A DNA stretch of 57,773 nucleotides from Bacteroidales bacterium (GCA_030596125.1 JAUVKT010000005.1:1-57773); one strand, 5' to 3'. Shown: positions 35,887 to 46,303, numbered from the stretch's first letter. A program made the numbers and translations. The notes: generated from the letters alone by a model not told the origin.

Positions 35887-36055
35887 AGGCAGTCGGCCCT
35901 CCTTCGCTCTCCACTTCGTTTCAAGCTTCGGAAGGGCAAAGCAGTCAGCAGTCTTCAATCTTAAAACTTTAGTCACTTTTAACTTTAGTCACTTTAGTTC
36001 ACTTTAGTCACTTCTTCATTTAGTCACTTCTAACTTTAGCTCACTTATAACTTCT
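35887..36055 (-). repeat. Modular intergenic repeat copy C: 46-nt core (35896-35941) plus AGTGACTAAAG-type array
   Basis: Core is 46/46 identical to the reverse complement of copy A; followed by GCAGTCA GCAGTCT TCAATC and repeats of ACTTTAGTCACTT. Confidence 0.93.
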
Positions 36056-36062
36056 TTTCAAC

Positions 36063-36070
36063 TATATTTG
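36063..36070 (+). promoter_or_regulatory. Bacteroidota -7 box TATATTTG upstream of hutU
   Basis: TATATTTG, 25 nt before the ATG at 36096, directly adjoining the repeat array. Confidence 0.5.
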
Positions 36071-36095
36071 TATCATAGAAAAAACAATCTTTATA

Positions 36096-38102
36096 ATGAT
36101 ATCTTCCGAATTTAAGAGAGCTATTCTTGAGGGTATACCTGGGGTTCTTCCGTCTGTAAGGAGTTGGGATGATACAGTCAGCCACCCTCCAAAGCGTAAG
36201 GATATTCTTAACTTGAGTGAGAAGAAACTTGCTCTCAAAAATGCATTAAGATATTTTCCTGAGAAATTTCATAGTAAACTGGCTCCCGAGTTTGCACAGG
36301 AACTCAAAGAGTACGGAAGAATTTATATGTATCGTTTTCGTCCGGATTACGAGATAAAAGCACGTCATATTGATGATTATCCGCATAAATCAAAACAGGC
36401 GGCAGCTATTATGCTGATGATCTCCAATAACCTTGACAGGGTTGTTGCCCAACATCCTCATGAATTAATAACTTATGGAGGTAACGGGGCAGTTTTTCAA
36501 AACTGGGCGCAGTACAGGCTTACCATGAAATACCTTGCTGAGATGACTGATGAGCAGACGCTTGTTATGTACTCAGGTCATCCGATGGGCCTGTTCCCAT
36601 CTCACAGAGATGCTCCAAGGGCTGTTGTTACAAATGGAATGGTTATTCCGAATTACTCATCGCCGGATCACTGGGAGAAGTTTAATGCACTGGGCGTTTC
36701 ACAATATGGTCAGATGACGGCCGGTTCTTATATGTATATCGGTCCGCAGGGTATTGTACATGGAACAACAATTACTCTCCTTAATGCCTGCCGTAAGATC
36801 GGATTTGAAGGAGAAGAGATGAAAGGACATCTTTTTGTCTCATCAGGTATGGGTGGGATGTCGGGTGCTCAGCCAAAAGCGGCTAATATTGCAGGTGTGA
36901 TTTCCGTTATTGCTGAGGTTAATGAGAAGGCTATTGCAACCCGTCATAGCCAGGGATGGGTAGATGTGATTATCAGTTCACCTGATGAACTTGTTGGAAG
37001 AGTAAAGAAAGCTCTTAAAAGCAAAGAAACGGTTTCGATTGCTTATCATGGGAATATTGTTAATGTATGGGAGTTGTTCTATGAAAATGATATTAAGGTT
37101 GATCTTGGATCTGACCAGACCTCCCTTCATAATCCGTGGGCAGGAGGTTACTACCCGGCAGGCCTTACCTTTAATGAATCAAACAGGATGATTCGTGAGG
37201 AACCGGAGAAGTTTAAGGAACAGGTACAGGAATCATTAAGGAGGCAAGTCAGGGCAATACAGAAACATACTGAAAAGGGAACATATTTCTTTGATTATGG
37301 AAATGCTTTTTTGCTGGAGGCATCAAGGGCGGGAGCCGATATTGTGAATAATGACGGGACCTTTATTTACCCTTCTTATGTTCAGGATATAATGGGACCA
37401 CTCTGTTTCGATTATGGTTTTGGACCATTCAGATGGGTTTGCTGTTCAAACGATCCGGCAGATCTGCAAAAAAGTGATAAAATCGCAACAGATACATTGA
37501 GGTCAATAATGAAAGAGTCACCCGTTGAGATAAGTCAGCAAATGGCAGATAACATTCATTGGGTTGAAGAGGCAGGAGAAAACAGACTGGTTGTGGGCTC
37601 ACAGGCTCGCATATTATATGCCGATGCTGAAGGGAGAGCAGAGATAGCTTCGGCGTTTAACAAGGCTATTGCCGATGGAGAAATATCTGCTCCTATTGTC
37701 CTGGGGCGTGACCATCATGATGTTTCAGGAACTGACTCACCATACAGGGAGACATCCAATATTTATGATGGCTCGGGTTATACTGCCGATATGGCAATTC
37801 AGAATGTTATTGGCGACTCGTTCAGGGGTGCTACATGGGTATCCATACATAACGGTGGCGGAGTAGGATGGGGTGAGGTTATTAATGGTGGATTTGGAAT
37901 GTTGCTCGATGGCACTGATGAAGCTGAGAGAAGGCTCCGGTTGATGCTTCACTGGGATGTGAATAACGGAATTGCCAGAAGAGGATGGGCACGCAATGAG
38001 GGTGCGCTTTTTGCTGCAAAAAGAGAGATGGAACGGACACCCGGACTACAGATCACTTTACCAAATATTGCTGATGATGAATTAGTGGATGGAGTAATTT
38101 AA
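36096..38102 (+). CDS. hutU: Urocanate hydratase (long form)
   Basis: YGGNGAVFQNWAQYRLTMKYLAEMTDEQTLVMYSGHPMGLFPSH; GQMTAGSYMYIGPQGIVHGTTITLLNA; HNGGGVGWGEVINGGFGMLLDG. Confidence 0.95.
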   Translation: MISSEFKRAILEGIPGVLPSVRSWDDTVSHPPKRKDILNLSEKKLALKNALRYFPEKFHSKLAPEFAQELKEYGRIYMYRFRPDYEIKARHIDDYPHKSKQAAAIMLMISNNLDRVVAQHPHELITYGGNGAVFQNWAQYRLTMKYLAEMTDEQTLVMYSGHPMGLFPSHRDAPRAVVTNGMVIPNYSSPDHWEKFNALGVSQYGQMTAGSYMYIGPQGIVHGTTITLLNACRKIGFEGEEMKGHLFVSSGMGGMSGAQPKAANIAGVISVIAEVNEKAIATRHSQGWVDVIISSPDELVGRVKKALKSKETVSIAYHGNIVNVWELFYENDIKVDLGSDQTSLHNPWAGGYYPAGLTFNESNRMIREEPEKFKEQVQESLRRQVRAIQKHTEKGTYFFDYGNAFLLEASRAGADIVNNDGTFIYPSYVQDIMGPLCFDYGFGPFRWVCCSNDPADLQKSDKIATDTLRSIMKESPVEISQQMADNIHWVEEAGENRLVVGSQARILYADAEGRAEIASAFNKAIADGEISAPIVLGRDHHDVSGTDSPYRETSNIYDGSGYTADMAIQNVIGDSFRGATWVSIHNGGGVGWGEVINGGFGMLLDGTDEAERRLRLMLHWDVNNGIARRGWARNEGALFAAKREMERTPGLQITLPNIADDELVDGVI

Positions 38103-38464
38103 TATTTCCCATTTGCAAGCATTACCAGCATGCAGTCTTCCACAACCTTAATTCCGTTTTTTTTAGCCAGCTCTGCCAGCTCAGGATTAATGGTGCCGGG
38201 ATTGAATATTAATCTTTCTGGTTTCAGGGCGATAATATAGTCATAGTACTCTTTCTGATGATGCGGGTTGAGGTAAAGTGTGATTGTATGTATCTGGTCT
38301 ATATCCAATGGCTTGCCGGTCCTGATTTTAAGTCCCTCAAGGTCAACATCTTTTCTTCCGATTGCAACAATAGGAATCTCCCTGCGTTGCAGGCTCCTAA
38401 CTGCTTTGTATGCAAACCGGCTGGGCTTGGGGCTGGCACCCAGAACAAGAGTACATTTTTCCAT
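38099..38464 (-). CDS. CoA-binding protein (YccU-like)
   Basis: TLVLGASPKPSRFAYKAVRSLQRREIPIVAIGRK; RLIFNPGTINPELAELAKKNGIKVVEDCMLVML. Confidence 0.92.
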   Translation of the reverse strand: MEKCTLVLGASPKPSRFAYKAVRSLQRREIPIVAIGRKDVDLEGLKIRTGKPLDIDQIHTITLYLNPHHQKEYYDYIIALKPERLIFNPGTINPELAELAKKNGIKVVEDCMLVMLANGKY

Positions 38465-38480
38465 AGAATAGTAGTTTGTA

Positions 38481-38963
38481 TCAGACTAATTGTATCAAAA
38501 CAGAAGCAATTGCGACAACTCCCTCTTCCCGTCCGGGGAATCCCATTCTTTCAGTAGTTGTAGCCTTTACACCGATTCGTGTGGATTCAATTCCGATAAT
38601 CTCCGATAATCTCTTTTTTATTGAATCAATGTGTGGTGATAATCTGGGATTTTCAAGACAAACAGTTGAGTCTATGTTGACAGTTATGAAACCATTTAAT
38701 CTTATTAACTCAATAGTTTTTTCAAGTAATATTTTACTGTCAATATCCTTGAACCGTTCGTCGGTATCCGGGAAATGATACCCAATATCCCTTAAGCCGG
38801 CGGCACCCAGAAGTGCATCACAAATAGCATGTATAAGCACATCACCGTCGGAATGGGCCACTGCCCCTTTATCTGATGGAATTAAAACACCTCCGATCCA
38901 GAGAATCAGGCCCTTTTCAAGCCTGTGAAAATCAATTCCCTGACCGATCCTGACATCCATCAA
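38481..38963 (-). CDS. ispF: 2-C-methyl-D-erythritol 2,4-cyclodiphosphate synthase
   Basis: RIGQGIDFHRLEKGLILWIGGVLIPSDKGAVAHSDGDVLIHAICDALLGAAGLRDIGYHFPDTD. Confidence 0.98.
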   Translation of the reverse strand: MMDVRIGQGIDFHRLEKGLILWIGGVLIPSDKGAVAHSDGDVLIHAICDALLGAAGLRDIGYHFPDTDERFKDIDSKILLEKTIELIRLNGFITVNIDSTVCLENPRLSPHIDSIKKRLSEIIGIESTRIGVKATTTERMGFPGREEGVVAIASVLIQLV

Positions 38964-40123
38964 CTTGCTGACTTAATATTCCTTAAGGCATTGAATTCGA
39001 AGGAGAGAGAGAACCTGAGAGTTCGGGCCAGAGGATGGTTGTGGATAAGTGGCATAAGGTATGAAACATCGAGTGAAAACACATTCATCATAAGACCGGC
39101 ACCGGCTGTAAAATATTTCCGGTTTCCTTTGCTCGCGTGTTCATGGAAATATCCACCGCGGATTGCAAACTGGTTATTGTAGATATATTCTGCCCCGAAT
39201 GAATAGGTTATCTCATGAAGCTCTTCTGTTAAACCTCCGGGTGCATCCGCGAAAGACTGGAATATTGCAATTGGCACTCCAACATTCGGATCCTTACCCT
39301 TTATTATTTCCCCGGTATTAATATCTCTGATGGGAGGTGTGGGAACCAGAAGCTTGTTAAGATCAATAAATAAGGCGATCTTATTATACTCGTCAAGATA
39401 AAATGCTGTACCCGTTCCAATTCTCAGGTTCATAGGAATAAAATCGGGATCACGTGAATCTGTATAGCTCATCTTTGAGCCAATATTGGATATATTAGTT
39501 CCGAAAGAGAGTTCAGAATCCTTACCTGAAATTGAGATCTCCTTTATGTAGAAAAATGATATATCTGATGCAAATGAGATGCCGGGTTTAGTTTCTGTTA
39601 TGCCATCGTAATATCCTCCTGTCAGATTTGAATATATGAACCGGAAAGCTATAGATCCTGATAATACATCTGTTAGCTTGCGCGAGTAACCTGCATCAAT
39701 ACTAAACTCATTTGCCCTGAAGATGAGTTGTTCATTCCCAAAATTGTCTGTAAAGGGTATATCCCCGAGGCTTGAATAGAGTAGGCTTGTACTTAACACC
39801 TGTTTATCATCGATCCTGTAATAACCTCCGAGGTATGCAATATTTATATCCGGAACCAGTGTCCTGAGCCATGGAGAATATGCTATACCGATGCCGCCTT
39901 CTCCGTCAATAAATGCATATTTTGCCGGGTTCCAGTGCATACTGTAAATGTCGGGTGATGTAGCAACTCCAACATCACCCATTCCGCCTGCCCTGCTGTC
40001 GGGAGCTATTGTCAGGAATGGGACAACAGTCTGAATTGCATTCAGATCATCCTGCCCGATTGCTGTACTTACCGGCAATATAAGACAGATAATAATAAAA
40101 TAAATAGGTGCCTTTTTTCTCAT
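38960..40123 (-). CDS. porV: Type IX secretion system outer membrane protein PorV
   Basis: QTVVPFLTIAPDSRAGGMGDVGVATSPDIYSMHWNPAKYAF and FadL-like barrel; adjacent to porU. Reverse-strand TATATTTG box at 40144-40151. Confidence 0.9.
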   Translation of the reverse strand: MRKKAPIYFIIICLILPVSTAIGQDDLNAIQTVVPFLTIAPDSRAGGMGDVGVATSPDIYSMHWNPAKYAFIDGEGGIGIAYSPWLRTLVPDINIAYLGGYYRIDDKQVLSTSLLYSSLGDIPFTDNFGNEQLIFRANEFSIDAGYSRKLTDVLSGSIAFRFIYSNLTGGYYDGITETKPGISFASDISFFYIKEISISGKDSELSFGTNISNIGSKMSYTDSRDPDFIPMNLRIGTGTAFYLDEYNKIALFIDLNKLLVPTPPIRDINTGEIIKGKDPNVGVPIAIFQSFADAPGGLTEELHEITYSFGAEYIYNNQFAIRGGYFHEHASKGNRKYFTAGAGLMMNVFSLDVSYLMPLIHNHPLARTLRFSLSFEFNALRNIKSAS

Positions 40124-40143
40124 TAGATTTCAGTTTTCAATAG

Positions 40144-40151
40144 CAAATATA
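40144..40151 (-). promoter_or_regulatory. Bacteroidota -7 box (TATATTTG on reverse strand) upstream of porV
   Basis: Plus strand CAAATATA, 21 nt before the porV ATG. Confidence 0.5.
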
Positions 40152-40184
40152 AAACAATTTTAATCTCTTTTTATTGTATAGCAG

Positions 40185-43100
40185 CTATAAAATAACCATT
40201 CTCCCTGATATTCGGGACTTTTCGCCATTGCTCGTAGTAATAATCACCGAATAGATATATATCCCTCTCCCTACCCGGTTTCCTCCTTCGTCGTAACCGT
40301 CCCACATAATGGGATTCAGTTTATATCCCGATGGTGTTTGTGTAGTCACAATTCTTTTTACCAGTGTTCCGCCTGTGTTGAAGATCATGATCTCAATCTC
40401 CATTTCTGTGTCGGGCCGGTTATGTTCGAGGTTGATATTCGTATTGTAAATCACAGGGTTAGGATAGTTTAATAACTTGTTGAGTATAAATTCCTCTCCT
40501 GTATCAACAAAAAAGATCAGTGTCTCGGTTGATGAGTTGTTGTAGTTATCCCAGGCCTTCAGATTAATGGTATGGTCTCCTGATTCGAGGTTGCTGAGTT
40601 GATATCTGATGCTCCCTGATATATAGGTGTTAAGATCATTCTCATAATAGTTATTTAATACAACTGAGCCTGCCCTGTTATCATCAAGGTAGGTAACAAT
40701 ATCATGTCCGATACCGGTACCTGCCGTATTTATTCCTCCGGGGTCATTTATGAGAGCAAGCAGAACGGGGTCACTGTCAGTTAAACCACCGGTTTTGAAT
40801 AGTGTGTCATTCATAAACAGGTGAATTACCGGTCCGGAAGTGTCAGCGGTAACAAAATTATTAAAGCCTCCTATCAGAAGCGAGGTATCTGCACCCGTAA
40901 AATCATTATTCTCTGAATTTGCATAATAACTGATCTTTCCATAACCGGTTGTGTAATTGATATCTCTGGGTATAAACATATTTACCTGAAAGTTCCCGTC
41001 GATTATTTCTGCTTTCCCTTTAAAGAGAATCTTGTCCTGATTGTTAAAATCATAACTATTCCCTCCATCATTGGCAAGTGTGGAAACTTTGTATGCCTTA
41101 TCGAAAGCCGATGTATATATAAAACCGTTAAAACCTGATAGTCTGTTTCCTGACCAGTCTTCTAAATGACCTTTAAGACGAACCTCAGAAAGAGCTTTAA
41201 TAGTGTCGGTGAACATGGCAACAGCCACCTCATTTACAGAATCTGTTACAATAGTTCCATGCCAGGGGTATGCCAGTCTGATAGCAGGATCGCCAAGCAG
41301 AGTAAAATTTCGTTTATTATCCCCTGAGCCGGCATTGTTTTTTGCTTTTCTCATAATATCTCCGAGAGCAAGTCCTTTTCCGTTTTCATCAAGTTCAAAC
41401 GCGTTTTCATATATCCGGCTGTTGAGAATATAGTTGGGAGCTGAATATACAATCCTTGTGGTTGTAAGCAGGGCAATACCGCCACCATCCGGATTAAGCA
41501 GCACCATCTCTCCGGCAGAAGGCTTTGTAGATATTGCACCTGTTCCCATATCAAGTTCAATATCATCAAACCTGCTGAACTCACATGTAGCAGTAATAAA
41601 TACAGCCAGTTTTGACTTGTTATTCCATGAATTAATGTCTTCCACCTTAATAACCCGTTCATGGGCAAGACCTATTTCACTGCCATGACCAAGATAGTTT
41701 AAGATAAGACATCCTGCTTCAATCCTTTCATTTATTGATTTGGTAGCTGCCGGATAAGCATCTCCGCTTATTGATGTCTCCTGGTTATATGAATCAAGGT
41801 ATATCTTATCAAAATTAAAAAATGGGGCTACAGATGAAATTGTTTTAGAAAGACTTTCAGCATCATTAATATGCGTGTTGTTGTCTTCATCGTCTGCAAC
41901 CATGCAAATAATATTTCTCCAGGGGCCCATTGATTCCGGACTGATATAGTTTTCAATCTTTTTCAGAATCAGAGAAGCCTGAGTTGTATCATAAACCGGC
42001 AATCTTCCTATGCCAATATCAATGTAACCAGTTGATTCGCCTTCTCCCGGATCAAGGAGCCCATAATAATCATCAGATGTAAATGATAGAATAGCGATAT
42101 TTGAGTTAAGTGTCTGGTATGTTGGAATATAATTAGGATTATCAGGTGGCTGTATCTTGTTCTCGTACGATCCGTCACCAAACAGAAGAAGGTATTTCAA
42201 TGGTCTTTCTCCCTCTTTATTCCTGTTATATACCATCCTTATATAATTTCTTATTGCCGAGATGTCGTTTATTCCACCGCTAAATTCGTTATAGATCTCT
42301 TCAGGTGTAATTACCAGACTGATAAGTTGATCATTCTCAAAGTGAATTTGTGCAAGCTCTTCAGCATAATCTCTGAAAATTTCGTGAGTAACGATAATCA
42401 TATCGCATTCGGCCGGATAATGGAGATTCTGGTTAACAATTTTTTCACTTATCTCTGAAGGTTTAATGGCATCTGTTACCCTGAAGGCAAAAAACTCCCG
42501 TAATGAATCGGTCCTGGTAATAAATGAGATTCCTCCTGTAATATTTTCTGATGGAATAGAAAATGGTGAAATACTGTTGGTTACATCCCATATTATAAGA
42601 TCATCATTTCCTGAAGTCAGATTAAAGCGTGTAATATTACCAGCAGCAACTCCCTTTTGATCGATCACTGAAAATGGGTATCCCTGGTATTCAAGTTTTT
42701 TTCTGTAGTGCAGGGTGAGATAGTCAAGCCATCCATTTGCACTGCTATTCCCATTATTATAAAATTTGAGTTCCAGGCTGGGGCCAACATCCATCGGGTT
42801 AAATTCGCCTGAAATATCAATACTTCTGGCAAATATGCCGGCAGTATTAAAAACATTTATTTCCGGTACCATAATTGATGAAATAGTAGTGCTGTTGCTC
42901 TCAAGTCTGAATGAGGTCATCACAGAAGAGCGGGCCAGAACCTTTATACTGTATTTTACCTGTTCTCCGGGTTCAAGGCTGGAGTTTTGCAAGATAGAAT
43001 TGAGATATACAGGAACATTAGCAGATACGGGTTCATACCATTCTCGCCCGGACTTTAAAATATTATCAGTCTCATTTTCATGGATCTCAAGCCAGTCACC

Positions 43101-43634
43101 ATAATCAGTAACATAGTTCTCGGTATAAACACCGTTTTCTTCTTCAATTATTAAAGGTTCTCTGCCGGCAGTAATAAAAAAACAGGTTGTGTCGGAATAG
43201 TAATGGCGCTGATGCAGGAAGCCATCTTCAGCACTGAATTTCCATCTGTGGGGAGAGTCGGCATAAAACAGGATATAGTCACCTGCGTTAAATATTCCGT
43301 CGCTGCCTGTTTCAACCCTGCAGGGAATCTTTACAAGATCATCAGGTGACGGTTCATCATTGTAATATGACAATAATCCCCAATTGTTACCGTACAAAGC
43401 AGGAATGATGCCTGCCGTAAGATCCATAAAATCAAGGTCTGAATAATCCAGTCTGATAACGCCTTTACCAAATACTTTTATTTTATACCAGTTGCCTTCA
43501 GACAATACCGATGAGGTAGAATAACTTTGACCATAAACCCGGACCAAAGAAATACCAGTAAATAAAATCAATATCAGTACTATCCTAAAATACCTCATAA
43601 GACCAATAATAGGTAAAGATAAATTATTTGGCAA
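40185..43634 (-). CDS. porU: Type IX secretion system sortase PorU (C25 gingipain-like peptidase)
   Basis: CLILNYLGHGSEIGLAHERVI...VFITATCEFSRFDD (C25 His/Cys region); C-terminal LLNYPNPVIYNTNINLEH...GRGIYIYSVIITT CTD-like. Start may be downstream at MRYFRIVLIL. Confidence 0.93.
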   Translation of the reverse strand: MPNNLSLPIIGLMRYFRIVLILILFTGISLVRVYGQSYSTSSVLSEGNWYKIKVFGKGVIRLDYSDLDFMDLTAGIIPALYGNNWGLLSYYNDEPSPDDLVKIPCRVETGSDGIFNAGDYILFYADSPHRWKFSAEDGFLHQRHYYSDTTCFFITAGREPLIIEEENGVYTENYVTDYGDWLEIHENETDNILKSGREWYEPVSANVPVYLNSILQNSSLEPGEQVKYSIKVLARSSVMTSFRLESNSTTISSIMVPEINVFNTAGIFARSIDISGEFNPMDVGPSLELKFYNNGNSSANGWLDYLTLHYRKKLEYQGYPFSVIDQKGVAAGNITRFNLTSGNDDLIIWDVTNSISPFSIPSENITGGISFITRTDSLREFFAFRVTDAIKPSEISEKIVNQNLHYPAECDMIIVTHEIFRDYAEELAQIHFENDQLISLVITPEEIYNEFSGGINDISAIRNYIRMVYNRNKEGERPLKYLLLFGDGSYENKIQPPDNPNYIPTYQTLNSNIAILSFTSDDYYGLLDPGEGESTGYIDIGIGRLPVYDTTQASLILKKIENYISPESMGPWRNIICMVADDEDNNTHINDAESLSKTISSVAPFFNFDKIYLDSYNQETSISGDAYPAATKSINERIEAGCLILNYLGHGSEIGLAHERVIKVEDINSWNNKSKLAVFITATCEFSRFDDIELDMGTGAISTKPSAGEMVLLNPDGGGIALLTTTRIVYSAPNYILNSRIYENAFELDENGKGLALGDIMRKAKNNAGSGDNKRNFTLLGDPAIRLAYPWHGTIVTDSVNEVAVAMFTDTIKALSEVRLKGHLEDWSGNRLSGFNGFIYTSAFDKAYKVSTLANDGGNSYDFNNQDKILFKGKAEIIDGNFQVNMFIPRDINYTTGYGKISYYANSENNDFTGADTSLLIGGFNNFVTADTSGPVIHLFMNDTLFKTGGLTDSDPVLLALINDPGGINTAGTGIGHDIVTYLDDNRAGSVVLNNYYENDLNTYISGSIRYQLSNLESGDHTINLKAWDNYNNSSTETLIFFVDTGEEFILNKLLNYPNPVIYNTNINLEHNRPDTEMEIEIMIFNTGGTLVKRIVTTQTPSGYKLNPIMWDGYDEGGNRVGRGIYIYSVIITTSNGEKSRISGRMVIL

Positions 43635-43726
43635 ATATCTTTCTGATCACAATAATTAACGTGATTTTTTAGTTCATATTGCAGGATATATAGAAGATAA
43701 TCTATTGAATCGTGGGTGTTGAGTGC

Positions 43727-43734
43727 TATATTTG
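43727..43734 (+). promoter_or_regulatory. Bacteroidota promoter upstream of porP/sprF (TTG at 43705-43707, 19-nt spacer, TATATTTG)
   Basis: Matches TTG-N(17-23)-TAnnTTTG; lies within the ORF-track call starting at 43712. Confidence 0.6.
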
Positions 43735-43753
43735 TAATTATAAACAGAATAAA

Positions 43754-44722
43754 TTGAAAATAGCGGGTGTCGTACTCTTTTTGATGATTATTTCATGCAG
43801 ATTTTCTGCAACCGGACAGGATGTGGAGGGAAGCATGATTTACATTTCACGTATTATATCCAATCCGGCCTTTACGGGAGCATCACCCACTGGTGATATA
43901 AGATTGATATACAGGGATTTTTACCCTGGTAATGATTTTAATATAGGGTCGCTCTATTTCTCTTACGACTCATTTATCAAGAGGATCCATGGAGGGGCCG
44001 GGCTCTATGTTCAGGAGAACCGGATGGGTAATATTCTGAATGATTTAAGGGCGGGAGTGACATACTCATACCATTTGAGGGCAGGGAGGGATCTTTACGT
44101 AAATGCCGGGTTTATGGCATCTGTAATTCACAGGAATATAGATGTATCACAAATCGTATTTTCAGACCAGATAGATCCGTTTTTGGGGGTTGTATTACCA
44201 ACAAATGAAGTGATTGATTTTAGTTCGAGGAGTCTGTTTGATGCCGGGATTGGGTTTCTGGTTATTTATAAGGATTATCACGCCGGGCTTTCGGTTAACC
44301 ATCTGGCAAAACCTGATCTGACAGGCTCCGGCACATCCGGTTCAAAGCTGCAAAGAAGATTTACCTTTCATGCCTCCGGAATTTTTAAAATTGACGGATC
44401 GGACCTGTCATTAACCCCTCTGGCAGATATTAATTTGCAAAACCGATTCTTATGGGGCTCGGCAGGGATTGTTACAGGATATAAATTATTCAATATATCT
44501 GCCATAATGCACTATTCTGAGGCAGAAGGTATAAATTCATTACAAGCCGGGTTATTTGTTGAGTCGGGAAGAATAGGAGTGGGGTATAACTATTATTTTA
44601 ACCCTTTTGTTTTTTCAAAACAGGTGCCGTTACAACAATCCAATACCGTAACCATTATTATTGGTTTAAATTTTGTTGAAAAAAGAGGGGATACAAAAGC
44701 AATAAATTATCCCAAATTGTAG
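43754..44722 (+). CDS. Type IX secretion system membrane protein, PorP/SprF family, probable TTG start
   Basis: SRIISNPAFTGASPTGDIRLIYRDFYPG...GGAGLYVQENRMGNILNDLRAGVTYSYHL; in-frame TTG at 43754 gives a clean signal peptide MKIAGVVLFLMIISCRFSATGQD. Confidence 0.87.
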   Translation: MKIAGVVLFLMIISCRFSATGQDVEGSMIYISRIISNPAFTGASPTGDIRLIYRDFYPGNDFNIGSLYFSYDSFIKRIHGGAGLYVQENRMGNILNDLRAGVTYSYHLRAGRDLYVNAGFMASVIHRNIDVSQIVFSDQIDPFLGVVLPTNEVIDFSSRSLFDAGIGFLVIYKDYHAGLSVNHLAKPDLTGSGTSGSKLQRRFTFHASGIFKIDGSDLSLTPLADINLQNRFLWGSAGIVTGYKLFNISAIMHYSEAEGINSLQAGLFVESGRIGVGYNYYFNPFVFSKQVPLQQSNTVTIIIGLNFVEKRGDTKAINYPKL

Positions 44723-44761
44723 TTATATTTAAGAATTAATAATAGTTTTATCAAAATTTAT

Positions 44762-44769
44762 TATATTTG
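44762..44769 (+). promoter_or_regulatory. Bacteroidota -7 box TATATTTG upstream of gldJ
   Basis: TATATTTG, 33 nt before the ATG at 44803. Confidence 0.5.
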
Positions 44770-44802
44770 AATCATTGAAATAATACCAAAATCTAAAGTA
44801 TT

Positions 44803-46281
44803 ATGTATAAAAGCGCATCCTCGTTTCTGATTATTGTGGCTATTGTTTTTTTAGCTTCATGTGGAAGAGGCGATAATCCAAATGTCTCACCTACAACAGG
44901 TTGGGCGTATAACGATCCTGATAATGGTGGGTTTGAAGTAGTCCTCGGCGCTGAGCAGCAGACAGGACCTGGGTTGGTTCTTATTGAGGGAGGAACATTT
45001 ACTACAGGCAAAGTCACGGAAGATGTTTTTTATGATTGGAATAATGCTGTCAGAAGGGTCACTGTATCATCCTTTTATATGGATGAGACAGAAGTTAGAA
45101 ATATTGATTACCGGATGTACCTTTGGTGGCTTCAAAGAGTATATGTTGATTACCCGGAGGTAAGGATGAGGGCTCTCCCCGATACACTGGTATGGCGTAG
45201 TCCGCTTGGGTTTAATGATCCTTATGTTCAATATTATTTTCGTCACCCTTCCTATAATAACTACCCCGTAGTAGGAGTGACATGGGTACAGGCTAGTGAT
45301 TATTGCCAATGGCGTACTGACAGGGTGAATGAGCAAATTATGATAGATGAAGGAATACTGAATTATGATCCAAACCAGATAAATGAGAATAACTATAATA
45401 CTGATGCATATCTTGCCGGTCAGTATGAAGGAGTTGTAAACCAGAACCTTCCGAGTCTGGATCCTAACCAGCAGGAGAGAAGGGTAATGCTTGAGGATGG
45501 AATATTGTTACCACGATATCGCCTACCGACTGAGGCTGAGTGGGAATTTGCAGCGTATTCTCTAAAGGGTAATACATTCGAGGAGAGAATTTTTGAAAGA
45601 AGAACCTATCCATGGGACGGACATAATGTCAGGAATTCAGGTAAAAAGAATATGGGTGAATTTATGGCTAACTTCGTCCGTGGCCGTGGTGACCTTATGG
45701 GTGTAGCCGGTAGCCTTAACGATAATGGTAGTATCACCGTGGAGGTTAAGTCATACTGGCCTAATGATTACGGGCTATATTGCATGGCAGGTAATGTGAA
45801 TGAGTGGGTAGCTGATGTTTACAGGCCGTTAAGCGCCGAAGATATTGATGGTTTTAACCCTTTCAGGGGTAATGTTTATACAGATCTTAGCAGGGATGCA
45901 AATGGTAACCTTCTTACCAAAGACCAATATGGAAGAATGCAGATTGATACTGTTCAGGATGCCGATGTGGCTAACAGGTATAACTACCAGAAAGGTGATT
46001 ACAGGAACTACAGGGATGGTGACAGGAACTCAGCAATTAGTCAGACAGGATGGGCAGAAGCTGATGACTCACCGGGCTCTTCAAGGATGTATATTAGAAC
46101 TGAAACAGAGCATTTTTCTCTTATAGATGATCAGGCAAGGGTTATAAAAGGTGGCTCCTGGAAAGACAGGGCTTACTGGCTTAATCCTTCTACACGCAGA
46201 TATCTGGATCAGGAAGCATCACGTGATGACCTGGGTTTCAGATGTGCTATGATCCGGGTAGGTAGTCCTTCAGGATTTTAA
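44803..46281 (+). CDS. gldJ: Gliding motility/T9SS lipoprotein GldJ (formylglycine-generating-enzyme-like fold)
   Basis: Lipobox FLASCGRG; IEGGTFTTGKV...SSFYMDETEVRNIDYRMYLWWL; PVVGVTWVQASDYCQWRTDR; YRLPTEAEWEFAA; GNVNEWVADVYRP. Position between the porV/porU block and murF. Confidence 0.85.
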   Translation: MYKSASSFLIIVAIVFLASCGRGDNPNVSPTTGWAYNDPDNGGFEVVLGAEQQTGPGLVLIEGGTFTTGKVTEDVFYDWNNAVRRVTVSSFYMDETEVRNIDYRMYLWWLQRVYVDYPEVRMRALPDTLVWRSPLGFNDPYVQYYFRHPSYNNYPVVGVTWVQASDYCQWRTDRVNEQIMIDEGILNYDPNQINENNYNTDAYLAGQYEGVVNQNLPSLDPNQQERRVMLEDGILLPRYRLPTEAEWEFAAYSLKGNTFEERIFERRTYPWDGHNVRNSGKKNMGEFMANFVRGRGDLMGVAGSLNDNGSITVEVKSYWPNDYGLYCMAGNVNEWVADVYRPLSAEDIDGFNPFRGNVYTDLSRDANGNLLTKDQYGRMQIDTVQDADVANRYNYQKGDYRNYRDGDRNSAISQTGWAEADDSPGSSRMYIRTETEHFSLIDDQARVIKGGSWKDRAYWLNPSTRRYLDQEASRDDLGFRCAMIRVGSPSGF

Positions 46282-46303
46282 ATTATTTTGAAAATATATA
46301 AGG

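Noticed and set aside
41203-43104. Several ORFs antisense to or shifted within porU
   Set aside because: Overlap a well-supported conserved CDS and show no family features.
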